NCBI GenBank assembly: GCA_963822095.1
Contig: CAWGGS010000071.1
Coordinates: 62,001-126,000 of the forward strand
From: CAWGGS01 sp963822095
Lineage (GTDB): Bacteria > Desulfobacterota > Desulfobulbia > Desulfobulbales > Desulfocapsaceae
Length of the DNA: 64,000 nt
Direction of reading: 5' to 3'
In this document: positions 8,300 through 17,191 of the stretch, one piece after another
Numbering within the stretch: position 1 is the stretch's first letter
Layout: every line of letters begins with the position of its first letter
Notes under the pieces: generated by a model
What the model was told of the DNA's origin: nothing
Seen by the model: only the letters and a program-made list of their open reading frames with translations
Database searches by the model: none
Translations under genes and position numbers: made by a program

Positions 8300-9132
8300 G
8301 AAATATTTTTGTACCAGACTCTCATGCTTTCAATACGACCTGATATTTGGGTATTATTTTTTAATAGTCCACCGTAACAGTAGCCGTTTTTTCGAAAAAT
8401 TGCATTTATGCCATGGGACTGCGCTCTGGCAATAGTGTAGGCTGTTCTCATGTCCAGCTCATGGGCTTCCTGGTCCATATGACCAAGCAGCCGTCCCGCA
8501 AGGCCATATCCACGCCACTGCGGCAATGTTGCAAAATCGGTCATTTCAACGTTCTTATGATTTCTATTAATCTCCATTGAGGCTACTGCCGTAATTTTAC
8601 CTTCCTTACGGATACAGAAGTAGATGACGTTTTCATTCATCGCCGTCTGAATATACTCTGGTTTTGTGATCGGAAATGGATATGATCGAAATATCTGGCC
8701 GTAGAGAGAGCTCATCTCCTGTGCATCTGCTGGTGTGCATCTATCAATTTGCGGGGAAGATATGCTCTTTGAACAGTGTTTCCCGATAGTTTTTTTCCGT
8801 TGATGAACTTTCTCTATTTCACTGCAGCTATGGTCTCCTCTCTGCTGTCGTTTCTCTGAAAAATATTTGCCGAGAAAAAATCCATCCATCCTGCCGTTAA
8901 AAAATCCAGGTACTATTGCCTCTTTCAGGTATCCCGCCATCTTGAATTTCTGCCAGTCAGGTTCAGGGATCTTGGCAATAATTTTACCGTAACCGCAATG
9001 TTGCGCCATAGCGTCTAAAGACTCGATGATCTGCCGAACTTTGTTGCGGTTGAGTTCCATTAAATAAATGCGGTTGTTGAGCGGCCCATGCTGGACCTTG
9101 GAGCTGTGAATAATTTCGATGGTATCTTGCAT
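8284..9132 (-). CDS. ablB: Putative beta-lysine N6-acetyltransferase AblB
   Basis: A 282-residue acetyltransferase. The N-terminus (DTIEIIHSSKVQHGPLNNRI) and the following IPEPDWQKFKMAGYLKEA block match the AblB family. The C-terminal GNAT domain shows the acetyl-CoA loop QWRGYGLAGRLLGHM. AblB makes N-epsilon-acetyl-beta-lysine, a compatible solute, from beta-lysine supplied by lysine 2,3-aminomutase (AblA). Here no standard AblA lies next to it; the only aminomutase relative is the unusual protein at 17289-19748, divergent and 8 kb away. It is the last gene after the amidohydrolase (8-nt gap). Its final codons overlap the right end of the dispersed repeat. Confidence 0.85.
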   Translation of the reverse strand: MQDTIEIIHSSKVQHGPLNNRIYLMELNRNKVRQIIESLDAMAQHCGYGKIIAKIPEPDWQKFKMAGYLKEAIVPGFFNGRMDGFFLGKYFSEKRQQRGDHSCSEIEKVHQRKKTIGKHCSKSISSPQIDRCTPADAQEMSSLYGQIFRSYPFPITKPEYIQTAMNENVIYFCIRKEGKITAVASMEINRNHKNVEMTDFATLPQWRGYGLAGRLLGHMDQEAHELDMRTAYTIARAQSHGINAIFRKNGYCYGGLLKNNTQISGRIESMRVWYKNISVLPD

Positions 9133-9140
9133 GGCTTATA

Positions 9141-10784
9141 TCAGAAACGCCGATGAACGATATTGCCATCGAAAAGAGTCATATCAACATGCGTTTCAAG
9201 GATGACGGAGGGTGATTCGGATAAGATATTGCGATTGAGAACGGCAAGGTCAGCCTTCTTGCCAGAAGAGATGAAGCCAATATTATAACAGTTATGGACA
9301 GTCGCTGGAGTTGAGGTATAGGCATTGAGGGCCTCTGCCGCACTAATACGCGACTTGGCATGCCAACCATTTTTCGGGGTGCCGTCTGGTCGCTGACGTG
9401 TCACCGCAGCATGCATTGCCGGAAGTGGTGCCGGATCACAGACAGGACAGTCGGAACTAAACATAACCGGCCTGCCTGTCTCCAGCAGTTCCCGGAACGA
9501 ATAGGCCCATTTCCCTTTCTCCCCCACAGCCGTTTCTATCAAATTTATATCAAGAATCATATTTGCCGGTGTGACACAGAGCGCAAGCCCTGTATTTTTC
9601 AGGCGATCAATGTCTTCCGGGCGGATCATTTGGACGTGCTCAAGACGATGCGGTATTTGAGGTTGTGGCAGGCCCAGATGTTTTCGGCGATCTTCAAGCT
9701 CTGAGAAGAGAGTGATCAATTCTCTGTTTGCCCGGTCACCAACGGCATGAGTCATGACAGAGAGCCCGGCGCGGTCTGCCTTTTCTATTTCTGCTGCAAG
9801 TTCCTCCATATCGATGAGCGGCATACCGCACTCAGCGTCGAGATAGGGCTCGAGCATCCAACCAGTGCGCGCTCCAAAACCGCCGTCAGAAAAAAACTTC
9901 ACATGCCCGATGCGAAGTCTGTCATTGCCGAATCCTGTGCGCAAGCCAAGACTGATTATATCATCGAGCCTGTGTCCTGGCAGACTCATCCAGCAACGCA
10001 GATTAAGTTTATTTTCAAGGTCAAGCTTTTCGAAGGCCCGAAAGGATCCGGCTCCGTCGTTGTCCGACATCAAACGAATATCGTGAATACCTGTTATTCC
10101 CATTTTGTGGAGGGTTGAAATACCATCAAGAAAGGTCTGGGTCAGATGATTGTCGTCTGGCGGAGGGACAGCCTGGCGCACAAGATTAATGGCTAGTTCC
10201 CGCAGGGCACCGGTGGGTTCTCCATTACTATCTCTTGCAATAAGACCATCAGGTGGGTCCGGAGTAGAATCGTCTATTCCCGCACGTCGTAAAGCTTCCG
10301 AGTTAGCAACAGCAAGATGGAGATCGCAGCGCCACAACAGCACCGGGTTGTCTGGTGCTGCCTGGTCAAGCGTGTGCCGGTTGGGTTGGATTGCAGCAGT
10401 CCAGTCGGTTTCATTCCATCCCTGGCCCATAATCCACTCGCCCGGATTTTTGCGTTCTGCCGCCTGTCGGACAAGATGGAGGAGATCTTCGAGGCTTTTT
10501 AAACCTTCGAGTTGAAGATCGAGACGCTTGAGCGCCCATTCATAGAAGTGGATATGTGTATCGATGCATCCGGGTATCACCAGGCGCCTATTGAGATCTA
10601 TCTTCTCTGTCGCAGCCGTTGCCAGATCCAGCATCTCGTCGTTTTTTCCAAGCGCAATAATCGTATCCTCTGCAATGGCAATTGCCTCCACCCCTAAGAG
10701 AAGGGGATCGACAAGATTATTTGAAGCAAAAAAACCATTATAGAGGACGATGTCAGGGATGAGGCACTGTTTCATGGATTTCAC
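9141..10784 (-). CDS. Amidohydrolase family protein (YtcJ-like)
   Basis: A 547-residue metal-dependent amidohydrolase of the YtcJ/amidohydrolase_3 type. Visible landmarks are the metal-site motif PGCIDTHIHFYEWAL near residue 72, IGHVKFFSDGGFGARTG in the middle (a likely lysine-containing metal site), SVMTHAVGDRANRELI, HRLEHVQMIRPED and the late FSSDCPVCDPAPL aspartate region. The family hydrolyses amide or related C-N bonds of small molecules; the substrate is unknown. It overlaps the preceding racemase-family gene by 4 nt if the GTG at 10784 is used, or starts at ATG 10775. Translational coupling to the racemase-family gene suggests the two act in one pathway. Confidence 0.82.
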   Translation of the reverse strand: MKSMKQCLIPDIVLYNGFFASNNLVDPLLLGVEAIAIAEDTIIALGKNDEMLDLATAATEKIDLNRRLVIPGCIDTHIHFYEWALKRLDLQLEGLKSLEDLLHLVRQAAERKNPGEWIMGQGWNETDWTAAIQPNRHTLDQAAPDNPVLLWRCDLHLAVANSEALRRAGIDDSTPDPPDGLIARDSNGEPTGALRELAINLVRQAVPPPDDNHLTQTFLDGISTLHKMGITGIHDIRLMSDNDGAGSFRAFEKLDLENKLNLRCWMSLPGHRLDDIISLGLRTGFGNDRLRIGHVKFFSDGGFGARTGWMLEPYLDAECGMPLIDMEELAAEIEKADRAGLSVMTHAVGDRANRELITLFSELEDRRKHLGLPQPQIPHRLEHVQMIRPEDIDRLKNTGLALCVTPANMILDINLIETAVGEKGKWAYSFRELLETGRPVMFSSDCPVCDPAPLPAMHAAVTRQRPDGTPKNGWHAKSRISAAEALNAYTSTPATVHNCYNIGFISSGKKADLAVLNRNILSESPSVILETHVDMTLFDGNIVHRRF

Positions 10785-11818
10785 AATAAAAAGCCTTGCG
10801 GGAAGGGGTCTGTCGAATCAACAACAAATTGGTGATAGCCTGTCACCGAAGCACTTCCCTTTATCCGGCCGATGATGCCTTTGCGCCCGCCGATCATTAT
10901 TTCTTTGACAATTCGGCCCTCGAATATCGTACCTAGCGGGCTGCCATTTGTGTACACTTCGCCCGGACTCAGTTTATTTCTGTGGTGCATCAGAGTCATT
11001 TTTGCAGTGGTACCGGTTCCGCAGGGAGATCGGTCCATATGTGCTTCACCATAAATGACAACGCTTGTTCCCTGCTTTTTTTCAGCATCTTCATGGTAGA
11101 ACTCGGTCACATCGACAGTGCCTCCTTCGGGCCTCTCCGGATGACTGATCGTCAGGACATTATTGGCAGCCTCGATAATTGACATGCCCAGGGAAATGAG
11201 TTTGCGACTGTTGGCTTTAGTGAGTTCAAGTCCAACAGATGGAGCTGAAACCATTGCGAAAAAACCTCCGACATAGACCAGATCAATGTTCAAATTACCA
11301 AAACCCGGAACCTCCAGTGGAATGTCTGACTGAGAGACAAAGGAGGGAACCATGTCAATACCAACAGAGAGAACCCGACCGTTTTTGATCTGTGGAAAGG
11401 TCTTTAGAGGGCCGGAAGGAGTATCTACCACAATGACAGAATTTCCTTCAGGTGCTTCAATGGCAGCTGTTTCAATCAACGTTGTGACCGCACCGATTGT
11501 TGCATGCCCGCAGAGATAAGGATATCGTCTGGCATCCATATAAATCAGGCCAAAGTGCGCGCCGGTACTCACAGGTTCTGTTACAGTTGCGGCAACCATG
11601 TCGCGATGGCCTCGTGGTTCTTGGGTCAAAAGACACCTCAGGTGATCATAGCGTGCCTGGAAATCCTCCCTTTTCGCAGCCATGGTCGAACCCTTGAGAT
11701 CCTCTGCCCCACGTATCAATAACCTTGTAGGCTCCCCCTGGGTATGAGAGTCAATGGTTATAATTTTCCTGTTGTAGAGGGCTGAAAATCCTGATTTGAT
11801 CTTATTTAAATCGAGCAT
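10781..11818 (-). CDS. Proline racemase / hydroxyproline epimerase family enzyme
   Basis: A 345-residue member of the PF05544 family. Both catalytic cysteines are present: C103 in PYLCGHATIG and C266 in MDRSPCGTGT. In this family two cysteines fit a two-base racemase or epimerase, while dehydratase members have threonine or serine at the first position. So a racemase or 4-hydroxyproline 2-epimerase type reaction is expected rather than 3-hydroxyproline dehydration. The neighbouring amidohydrolase overlaps its stop, and a PotABCD-type uptake system lies upstream on the same strand, which suggests catabolism or modification of an imported amino-acid-like compound. Confidence 0.85.
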   Translation of the reverse strand: MLDLNKIKSGFSALYNRKIITIDSHTQGEPTRLLIRGAEDLKGSTMAAKREDFQARYDHLRCLLTQEPRGHRDMVAATVTEPVSTGAHFGLIYMDARRYPYLCGHATIGAVTTLIETAAIEAPEGNSVIVVDTPSGPLKTFPQIKNGRVLSVGIDMVPSFVSQSDIPLEVPGFGNLNIDLVYVGGFFAMVSAPSVGLELTKANSRKLISLGMSIIEAANNVLTISHPERPEGGTVDVTEFYHEDAEKKQGTSVVIYGEAHMDRSPCGTGTTAKMTLMHHRNKLSPGEVYTNGSPLGTIFEGRIVKEIMIGGRKGIIGRIKGSASVTGYHQFVVDSTDPFPQGFLL

Positions 11819-11856
11819 TTGTCTACCTGATCACATAGCTTAGCCCGAATTTCTCA

Positions 11857-11942
11857 TGAACACTGTGTCAATTTGGAGGAAACGTAAAAGATCCAACATA
11901 TTTTAAGATACCCCAAGTAGTAACAAATTTACACAGTGTTCA
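11857..11942. repeat. Inverted repeat with 18-bp arms
   Basis: The arms TGAACACTGTGTCAATTT (11857-11874) and AAATTTACACAGTGTTCA (11925-11942) match at 17 of 18 positions, enclosing 50 bp. It lies 38 bp upstream of the racemase-family start. It could be a small terminal-inverted-repeat element or a long regulatory hairpin. No target duplication is evident. Confidence 0.5.
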
Positions 11943-11978
11943 CCAAAGGTCAGTCCATGCGGTGCCATCTTCTTCAGT

Positions 11979-12021
11979 TTTTTGGCAGTGAACATAGATT
12001 ACTATTGTCCCCTGCCAAAAA
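11979..12021. repeat. Inverted repeat with 10-bp arms
   Basis: TTTTTGGCAG (11979-11988) and CTGCCAAAAA (12012-12021) are perfect complements separated by 23 nt. Read on either strand the hairpin ends in a short T run, so it could act as a weak terminator. It is one of four successive inverted repeats in this gene-free stretch. Confidence 0.4.
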
Positions 12022-12094
12022 CTTCGAACCTGACACCGCCTGAACTGATGAGAAATGCGGGTTAGATTTCGTTTAGAGCGTCAACACAAACTGT

Positions 12095-12140
12095 GTTTGC
12101 TGGAATTTGACACTCAAGCTTGATGAGTTTTCCAGCAAAC
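12095..12140. repeat. Inverted repeat with 11-bp arms
   Basis: GTTTGCTGGAA (12095-12105) and TTCCAGCAAAC (12130-12140) are perfect complements; with one bulged T the pairing extends by CTG/CAG. The loop itself contains the 10-bp palindrome TCAAGCTTGA. Function unknown; third of four inverted repeats between potA and the racemase-family gene. Confidence 0.45.
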
Positions 12141-12172
12141 AGCGTTCTTGATTTTTCTCTTTTAACATCCAA

Positions 12173-12220
12173 ATGAGGAATGCCTGAAAACAACAGGGAG
12201 CGTTTTCAGGCATTCCTCAT
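12173..12220. terminator. Perfect 19-bp hairpin downstream of potA
   Basis: ATGAGGAATGCCTGAAAAC (12173-12191) and GTTTTCAGGCATTCCTCAT (12202-12220) form a perfect 19-bp stem with a 10-nt loop. It lies 32 nt beyond the potA stop codon on the minus strand, so it may end or stabilise the potBCDA transcript. There is no T-run directly after the stem on the minus strand, so a processing or stabilising role is as likely as intrinsic termination. Confidence 0.5.
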
Positions 12221-12251
12221 TATCATATATAGGGTGTGAGTGCCTTTACCT

Positions 12252-13364
12252 TTAGTCGTGCAAATCTTCAATCGGTATCAGATGGCAGTGTTGCGGGGCC
12301 ACCTGAATGCTGACTATTTCACCGATCTCGTAGATCCTGGTACGCATCATGCTGATTGCATGAATTTCCCTGTCCGATCCGAGTTGGATAAAGTAACTGA
12401 CTTCCCCTCCCATATAGCTGCGGTCCTTAATACGTCCTTCGAAAGTGTTCATGCCCGCATTGGCGGTAAAGTCATCTTTGGCATAAAGATCAAAGCGTTG
12501 GGCTCGCACCACAAGCTCAACCTGGTCTCCTATCTTGAAGACCCCTTTATTGACGGCGATGAGGTGGTCGCCGGTCTCAATTTTCAGCGTGACAGTATCA
12601 GGATCAAGATCAATGATCTCTCCTTTAATAAAGTTGGAGTGGCCTAAAAAGTCGGCGACAAAATGATTGACAGGTTCGTTGTAGACCGATTGCGGATCGC
12701 CCTCCTGTTGTTTCAATCCGTTTTTCATAACCAGGATTTTATCAGACATAGACAGGGCTTCACGCTGGTCGTGAGTGACAAAGATCGTGGTAACACCAAG
12801 CATTTGCTGGAGATTATCCACTTCACGGCGCATTTCTTCCCGCAGATTTTCATCAAGTGCCGAGAGCGGCTCATCCATCAGCAGCACATCAGGCTCAATG
12901 ACAATGGCTCGGGCCATGGCGATACGTTGCTGTTGTCCTCCGGAGAGTTGGTTCGGCATGCGGTTTTCCACGCCAGGCAGACGAACCATTTCCAGAGCCC
13001 GGCTGACCTTGTCTCGAATTTCATCATTTGAAACACCACGGTATTTCAAGCCGAAGGCGACGTTGTCGAAAATGTTTTTGTGAGGAAACAGAGCATAATT
13101 CTGGAAAATCATGCCCAGATTCCGCTTGTGGATCGGCGTATCGTTGATACGTTTACCTTTGATGAAGATATCGCCCTCTGTAGGTTCTTCAAGGCCGGCA
13201 ACCATTCGTAAAAGGGTGGTTTTACCGCAGCCGGAAGGCCCCAGTAATGTGACCAGGCTTCCCTCTTCTATATCAAAATCCATCTTCTCCACGGCCAGAA
13301 CATTACCGAATTTTTTCAATATCCCTTTAAACTGAACCATGGGATTTTTCTTACCGGCTGCCAA
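12252..13364 (-). CDS. potA: PotA-type ABC transporter ATP-binding protein
   Basis: A 370-residue ABC ATPase with Walker A GPSGCGKTT, signature LSGGQQQR, Walker B VLLMDEPLSALD and the switch histidine in FVTHDQREA, followed by a C-terminal TOBE domain (from about residue 285). The architecture is that of spermidine/putrescine PotA. The TTG at 13364 has GGGAG 10 nt before it; the ATG at 13340 lacks a clear ribosome site, so the longer form is listed. It is the last gene of the transporter operon potB-potC-potD-potA, an order in which the ATPase comes last, separated from potD by a 112-nt gap containing an inverted repeat. Confidence 0.9.
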   Translation of the reverse strand: MAAGKKNPMVQFKGILKKFGNVLAVEKMDFDIEEGSLVTLLGPSGCGKTTLLRMVAGLEEPTEGDIFIKGKRINDTPIHKRNLGMIFQNYALFPHKNIFDNVAFGLKYRGVSNDEIRDKVSRALEMVRLPGVENRMPNQLSGGQQQRIAMARAIVIEPDVLLMDEPLSALDENLREEMRREVDNLQQMLGVTTIFVTHDQREALSMSDKILVMKNGLKQQEGDPQSVYNEPVNHFVADFLGHSNFIKGEIIDLDPDTVTLKIETGDHLIAVNKGVFKIGDQVELVVRAQRFDLYAKDDFTANAGMNTFEGRIKDRSYMGGEVSYFIQLGSDREIHAISMMRTRIYEIGEIVSIQVAPQHCHLIPIEDLHD

Positions 13365-13393
13365 TGTACTCTTACTCCCTCATCTTTATGGTG

Positions 13394-13442
13394 AAAGGAC
13401 CGGAGGTAAAATCTTTCTCTTTTAATAAAAGCCCGGCCCTTT
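13394..13442. promoter_or_regulatory. Intercistronic inverted repeat between potD and potA
   Basis: AAAGGACCGG (13394-13403) and CCGGCCCTTT (13433-13442) can pair with one mismatched or G-U position. On the minus-strand mRNA this hairpin follows the potD stop. Such hairpins often stabilise the message for the abundant binding protein relative to the ATPase. Function here is inference. Confidence 0.3.
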
Positions 13443-13476
13443 TGTCATGCCCCTCTGTTAAAGTGCTGCAAACAGA

Positions 13477-14640
13477 TCAACTGCCGGCTTTAATACGATC
13501 CCACTTTTCAGTCCATTCCAGCTGATTGGCGTTCCAATACCCAGGATCGGCAAAGAGGTAGCCTTCCAGTTTGCCGGTGGGGTCGAAGGCCGGCATTTTT
13601 TTGATCTTCTCCGTCAGTTTGACTTTAGTAGGATCAAGGCTTGGCGGATAATTCTGTCCTTCAGAAACTGCAATTGCAGCTGCCGGTTCAAGCATGAAGT
13701 TGAGAAGCTTCTGGGCAACATTGAGATCTGTACCTTTGAGGACAAAAAGATATTCCATCCACGAATAGGTACCCTTGGGTGAGAGATATCCTATAGGGTG
13801 GCCTCCTTGCTGCAGCGCTGCAACTCTGCCGGACCAGGCAACTGTTGCATAGATTTCGCCGTTGGCAAGCAGACTCATCAGTTCAGCGCCTGAGCTCCAG
13901 TATTTTTTCATCAGGTCACGCTGTTCACGCAGAGCAGCCCAGATTGCCTTGAGATCGGTCATGTTGTTTGGACTCTGACCGGTATGCAGTGCGGCATACC
14001 ACATGTTGGTCCTGAAGTCACCGCCCCAGCTGCCTAATTTCCCTTTCAGCTCTTTGTCCCAGAGAAGAGAGGCGCCCAGTTTTTCTGCCTTTTCTTTACT
14101 GATTTTTTCAGAGTTGTAGGCAATTCCGGTTTGGCCAAGATCGTAGGGGACGGCAGAAAGTGTTCCTTTGGTGATGTCACGTAATGGTTTGATCATTGAA
14201 GCCATGACGTTTTTCAGATTTGGAATCTTGGATTCATCGAGCACAGTGGCAAAGCCCAGATCAGCATAGCGTGCATAGTCGAAGACTGCACTGAGATGGG
14301 CGATATTAAATTCACCGCCAGGAGGATAAGAGGCCTTGACCCGGGTGAGGTAGGAGTTCATATCTCCAAACTCGCCGTCTATTACCTGAATTCCGGTTTT
14401 TTCAGTAAACGGTTTGAATGCATATTTGCGAAATGCCTCAGAGGTACTGCCACCCCAACCGTCAAACCGTATCGACTTGGCCGCCTGGGCATTTTTCAGC
14501 ATTGAACCGAAGGGCGATCCGACAATACCCAGTGCGGCACCAGCCATGGCCATGTATTTCATGAAATGACGACGGCTGAGCTTGCCACTCTTATAGGCTT
14601 CATAGACTCGGTCGAGTTTTTTTTGGGTAATGTTTGACAT
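13477..14640 (-). CDS. potD: PotD-type periplasmic substrate-binding protein
   Basis: A 387-residue extracellular solute-binding protein (family 1, spermidine/putrescine type). The N-terminus has a twin-arginine-like signal: SRRHFMKYMAMAGAALG at about residues 22-38, followed by a hydrophobic stretch and an AQAA cleavage region near 51-54. The mature part shows the PotD-like DGWGGSTSEAFRKY and VPYDLGQTGIAYNSE segments. The ligand cannot be read from sequence; polyamines are known for the founding family, but relatives bind opines, amino acids or glycine-betaine-like compounds. It is followed 112 nt later by potA and preceded by potC. Confidence 0.88.
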   Translation of the reverse strand: MSNITQKKLDRVYEAYKSGKLSRRHFMKYMAMAGAALGIVGSPFGSMLKNAQAAKSIRFDGWGGSTSEAFRKYAFKPFTEKTGIQVIDGEFGDMNSYLTRVKASYPPGGEFNIAHLSAVFDYARYADLGFATVLDESKIPNLKNVMASMIKPLRDITKGTLSAVPYDLGQTGIAYNSEKISKEKAEKLGASLLWDKELKGKLGSWGGDFRTNMWYAALHTGQSPNNMTDLKAIWAALREQRDLMKKYWSSGAELMSLLANGEIYATVAWSGRVAALQQGGHPIGYLSPKGTYSWMEYLFVLKGTDLNVAQKLLNFMLEPAAAIAVSEGQNYPPSLDPTKVKLTEKIKKMPAFDPTGKLEGYLFADPGYWNANQLEWTEKWDRIKAGS

Positions 14641-14672
14641 AGGTTCTCCTCTTTGAGTTTTGGTTGGTCTTG

Positions 14673-15470
14673 TCAGGCTTTTATCTGTGAAAATTTTCGC
14701 GACAAATAGCCAGCCAGCAGGGGTGTGGCCACGGTAAGGACGATCATCACTGCACCAAGGGCGTTGATCTCCGGACTTATTGAATTTCTCAGCATACTGA
14801 AGATCTTCACCGGAACCGTCTGGTTCTGGGCTGTGGCCCAGAACAGGGTCGCGGTTATATCATCAAACGAGATGGTGAATGAAAAGAGCGCGCCGGCGAG
14901 AATTGCAGGTAATAGTAAAGGAAAAGTGACTTCCTTAAAGGTTTGAATCCCATTGGCACCAAGTGATTTTGCCGCCTCTTCGTATTCTTTTTTGATGCCG
15001 ACAAGACGGGCCTGGACGATGAGCAGGACATAGGGCAGTGTGAGAACCACATGGCCGATGAGCAACAGGAAAAAGCTTTTAGGCTGTTGGAGCCAACGGA
15101 GAAAAAGGAGCAGGGCAACACCCAGGATGACCTCGGGAATCATAATGGGAGAAAGCAACAAGGTATTGAGCGTATTTTTACCTCGAAAATCAAAACGAAT
15201 AAAAGCAAGTGCTGCCATGATGCCGATTGCAGTTGAGGTAATAGCAGTAAGCGATCCTAAGACCAATGAATTTTTGAAGGCATCAATGATCGAATCATTC
15301 TGCGCCAGCTTGATGAACCAGCGGAAGCTGAACCCCTCCATAGGGAAGATACCGAACTGTTTAGGGTTGAAGGCGAGGACGATTACCACCACGATCGGAG
15401 TAAACATGAAAATATAGACAAGAATCGTATACAGTCGAATGAGTGTCCATCCAAGTGAAGATTGTCGCAT
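14673..15470 (-). CDS. potC: PotC-type ABC transporter permease
   Basis: A 265-residue inner membrane protein with six predicted membrane segments. The ABC permease EAA loop is clear: EEAAKSLGANGIQTFKEVTFPLLLPAI (quoted in two parts: EEAAKSLGANG, then the proline-rich end), which docks on the ATPase. It begins 3 nt after the potB stop and 32 nt before potD. The family imports polyamine-like or amino-acid-like cations with PotB, PotA and PotD. Confidence 0.88.
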   Translation of the reverse strand: MRQSSLGWTLIRLYTILVYIFMFTPIVVVIVLAFNPKQFGIFPMEGFSFRWFIKLAQNDSIIDAFKNSLVLGSLTAITSTAIGIMAALAFIRFDFRGKNTLNTLLLSPIMIPEVILGVALLLFLRWLQQPKSFFLLLIGHVVLTLPYVLLIVQARLVGIKKEYEEAAKSLGANGIQTFKEVTFPLLLPAILAGALFSFTISFDDITATLFWATAQNQTVPVKIFSMLRNSISPEINALGAVMIVLTVATPLLAGYLSRKFSQIKA

Positions 15471-15473
15471 ATC

Positions 15474-16340
15474 TTAACTTCCCTGAAAGCTTTTAAATAT
15501 CTGGTTAATACCCAGGTACCGGTTGTACGTCCAGACGATAATAAAGAGCAGGGTAAGCAGGATGACGCTAATGGCCGATCCAAAGGGCCAATCGAGGGTG
15601 CCGATGACCCGCTTGAAGATGAGATTGGCAATCATATCGTTATCCGGACCGCCAAGGATCATAGGCGGCAGATAGGTTCCTGCTGTGAGGACAAAGACCA
15701 GAAGACAGCCGGCGCTGAGCCCCGGCAGACTCAAAGGCAGCGTCACTTCACGAAAAGCCTGCCATTCTGTGCAGCCCATCGAGCGGGCAGCTTCGAGAAG
15801 ACTCTTATCGATGCCTTCGAGGCTGACATAGATATTGAGGATCATGAACGGAAGAAGATACATGATCAGTCCCATCAGGACGGTGAATTCATTATAAAGC
15901 ATTGAAATTGGAGTCTCGATAAGACCTATCTCCAGAAGAAAATGATTGATCAGACCGGAATCTCCCATGATGTTGATCCAGCTCATGGTCCGAATAATAA
16001 AGCTGACCCAGAAGGGCAACATAATCAGCAGGAGAAAGACTTGTTTGTTTCGGCTGGTGCTGCGGTAGAAAAAATAGGCCGGGATATAACCCATCACCAC
16101 ACAGAGAAAGACAGTCTCAAAGCAGATTCGAATGGTGCGCAGAAGAATCTTCGGATAAAAAAAGTCTGCAAAAAATTTGGCGTAATTACCGAACTGAAAG
16201 GCAGGGATATCAGCACCGCTTGGAGCACGGAGCCAGAAGCTGTAGACAACGATAAAGCAGACCGGGATGACGAGCAGCAAAAATACTGCGGTCATTGATG
16301 GCGCCAGGAGCGCCCATGGTTTCCAACTGTCAGATTTCAT
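15474..16340 (-). CDS. potB: PotB-type ABC transporter permease
   Basis: A 288-residue inner membrane permease. The first helix (about 13-35) is followed by a periplasmic loop and then the transport domain, with the EAA loop LLEAARSMGCTEWQAFREVT. It is the first structural gene of the transporter operon and lies 36 nt downstream of the iclR gene on the same strand, so regulator and transporter are probably co-transcribed. Together with potC, potD and potA it makes a complete importer. Confidence 0.88.
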   Translation of the reverse strand: MKSDSWKPWALLAPSMTAVFLLLVIPVCFIVVYSFWLRAPSGADIPAFQFGNYAKFFADFFYPKILLRTIRICFETVFLCVVMGYIPAYFFYRSTSRNKQVFLLLIMLPFWVSFIIRTMSWINIMGDSGLINHFLLEIGLIETPISMLYNEFTVLMGLIMYLLPFMILNIYVSLEGIDKSLLEAARSMGCTEWQAFREVTLPLSLPGLSAGCLLVFVLTAGTYLPPMILGGPDNDMIANLIFKRVIGTLDWPFGSAISVILLTLLFIIVWTYNRYLGINQIFKSFQGS

Positions 16341-16376
16341 GTTGTTCTCGGTTAAGATACAGAAATTAAAGAAATA

Positions 16377-17165
16377 CTACCTGTGTTTTTTCCCGGTAGG
16401 CAGCAGCTCGGAGAGGATTGTCGCGGTCTCCTTAATCAAATTCCCGTATGTCGCTATTATTTCAGCGCTGCTATACTGCAGAACCGAAAAATCGAAGGAA
16501 ACTGCTCCCACTCCCATCCCGGTTATTGGATCATAAAGTGGCGCGGCGATGGCAAGAACGCCGGGTAGATACTCTTCTTCTGCCATGGCGAAGCCACGTT
16601 CCTTCGTTTTCTGTACTTCTTGATGAAGCCTGTCTCTGTCGACGATGGTCTTAGCTGTTTTGGCTACCAGTTCCAGCGTTGCGATTTTATCGGCGATCAG
16701 TCGATCCGGCAGACTGGAAAGGTATGCCTTCCCCAGCGCTGTATTGTGCAGACAGTTTTTCGAGAACTCCGGTAGGCTATAGGTAAGAGTCTCTTCCGCC
16801 TCCTTGTGATAGATACGGACCAGGCTGTCTTCGACGCCAAAGGCCATATCAATACTGATATTTCTCTCCCGGTTGATCCGATCAACAACCTCCTTGATCA
16901 TCTTCAGATTATCGGCTGCATGCATCAGGTTAATGCACATCAGCAGACAGTGTGTCGAAGGCCTGATTGCTTTGGTCTTCGCATCCTTTTCAAGATACCC
17001 CATTTCCACCAGTGTATTGATATAGCGGTAGGTCGAGGTCATATTGAGTCCCAGGATTATAGCAATCTCACTCTGGGTTAAAGTCGGAGTTTTACCGTTA
17101 AAGAGGGCCAGTATTTTCAGCCCCTTTTCCAGCGACTTTGAAAAATAGTATTTTCCTTTTGACAT
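16377..17165 (-). CDS. IclR family transcriptional regulator
   Basis: A 262-residue regulator. Residues 10-75 form the winged helix-turn-helix of the IclR type (LTQSEIAIILGLNMTSTYRYI), and the remainder is the effector-binding domain (SLPEFSKNCLHNTALGKAYL, MAEEEYLPGVLAIAAPLYDP). IclR proteins usually control small-molecule catabolic or uptake genes and bind a metabolite. It heads the pot operon on the minus strand and is divergent from the aminomutase-like gene; a perfect inverted repeat lies between the two (17192-17222). It probably controls both arms of the island. Confidence 0.9.
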   Translation of the reverse strand: MSKGKYYFSKSLEKGLKILALFNGKTPTLTQSEIAIILGLNMTSTYRYINTLVEMGYLEKDAKTKAIRPSTHCLLMCINLMHAADNLKMIKEVVDRINRERNISIDMAFGVEDSLVRIYHKEAEETLTYSLPEFSKNCLHNTALGKAYLSSLPDRLIADKIATLELVAKTAKTIVDRDRLHQEVQKTKERGFAMAEEEYLPGVLAIAAPLYDPITGMGVGAVSFDFSVLQYSSAEIIATYGNLIKETATILSELLPTGKKHR

Positions 17166-17191
17166 TCTCTTTTCAGATGAATTATTATCGC

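Noticed and set aside
7985..8435. Plus-strand open frames of 115-130 codons over repeat copy A
   Set aside because: They run through the repeat and into the antisense strand of ablB, with no protein features.
12240..12647. 135-codon plus-strand frame over the potA 3' end
   Set aside because: Antisense to the TOBE domain of PotA; no support.
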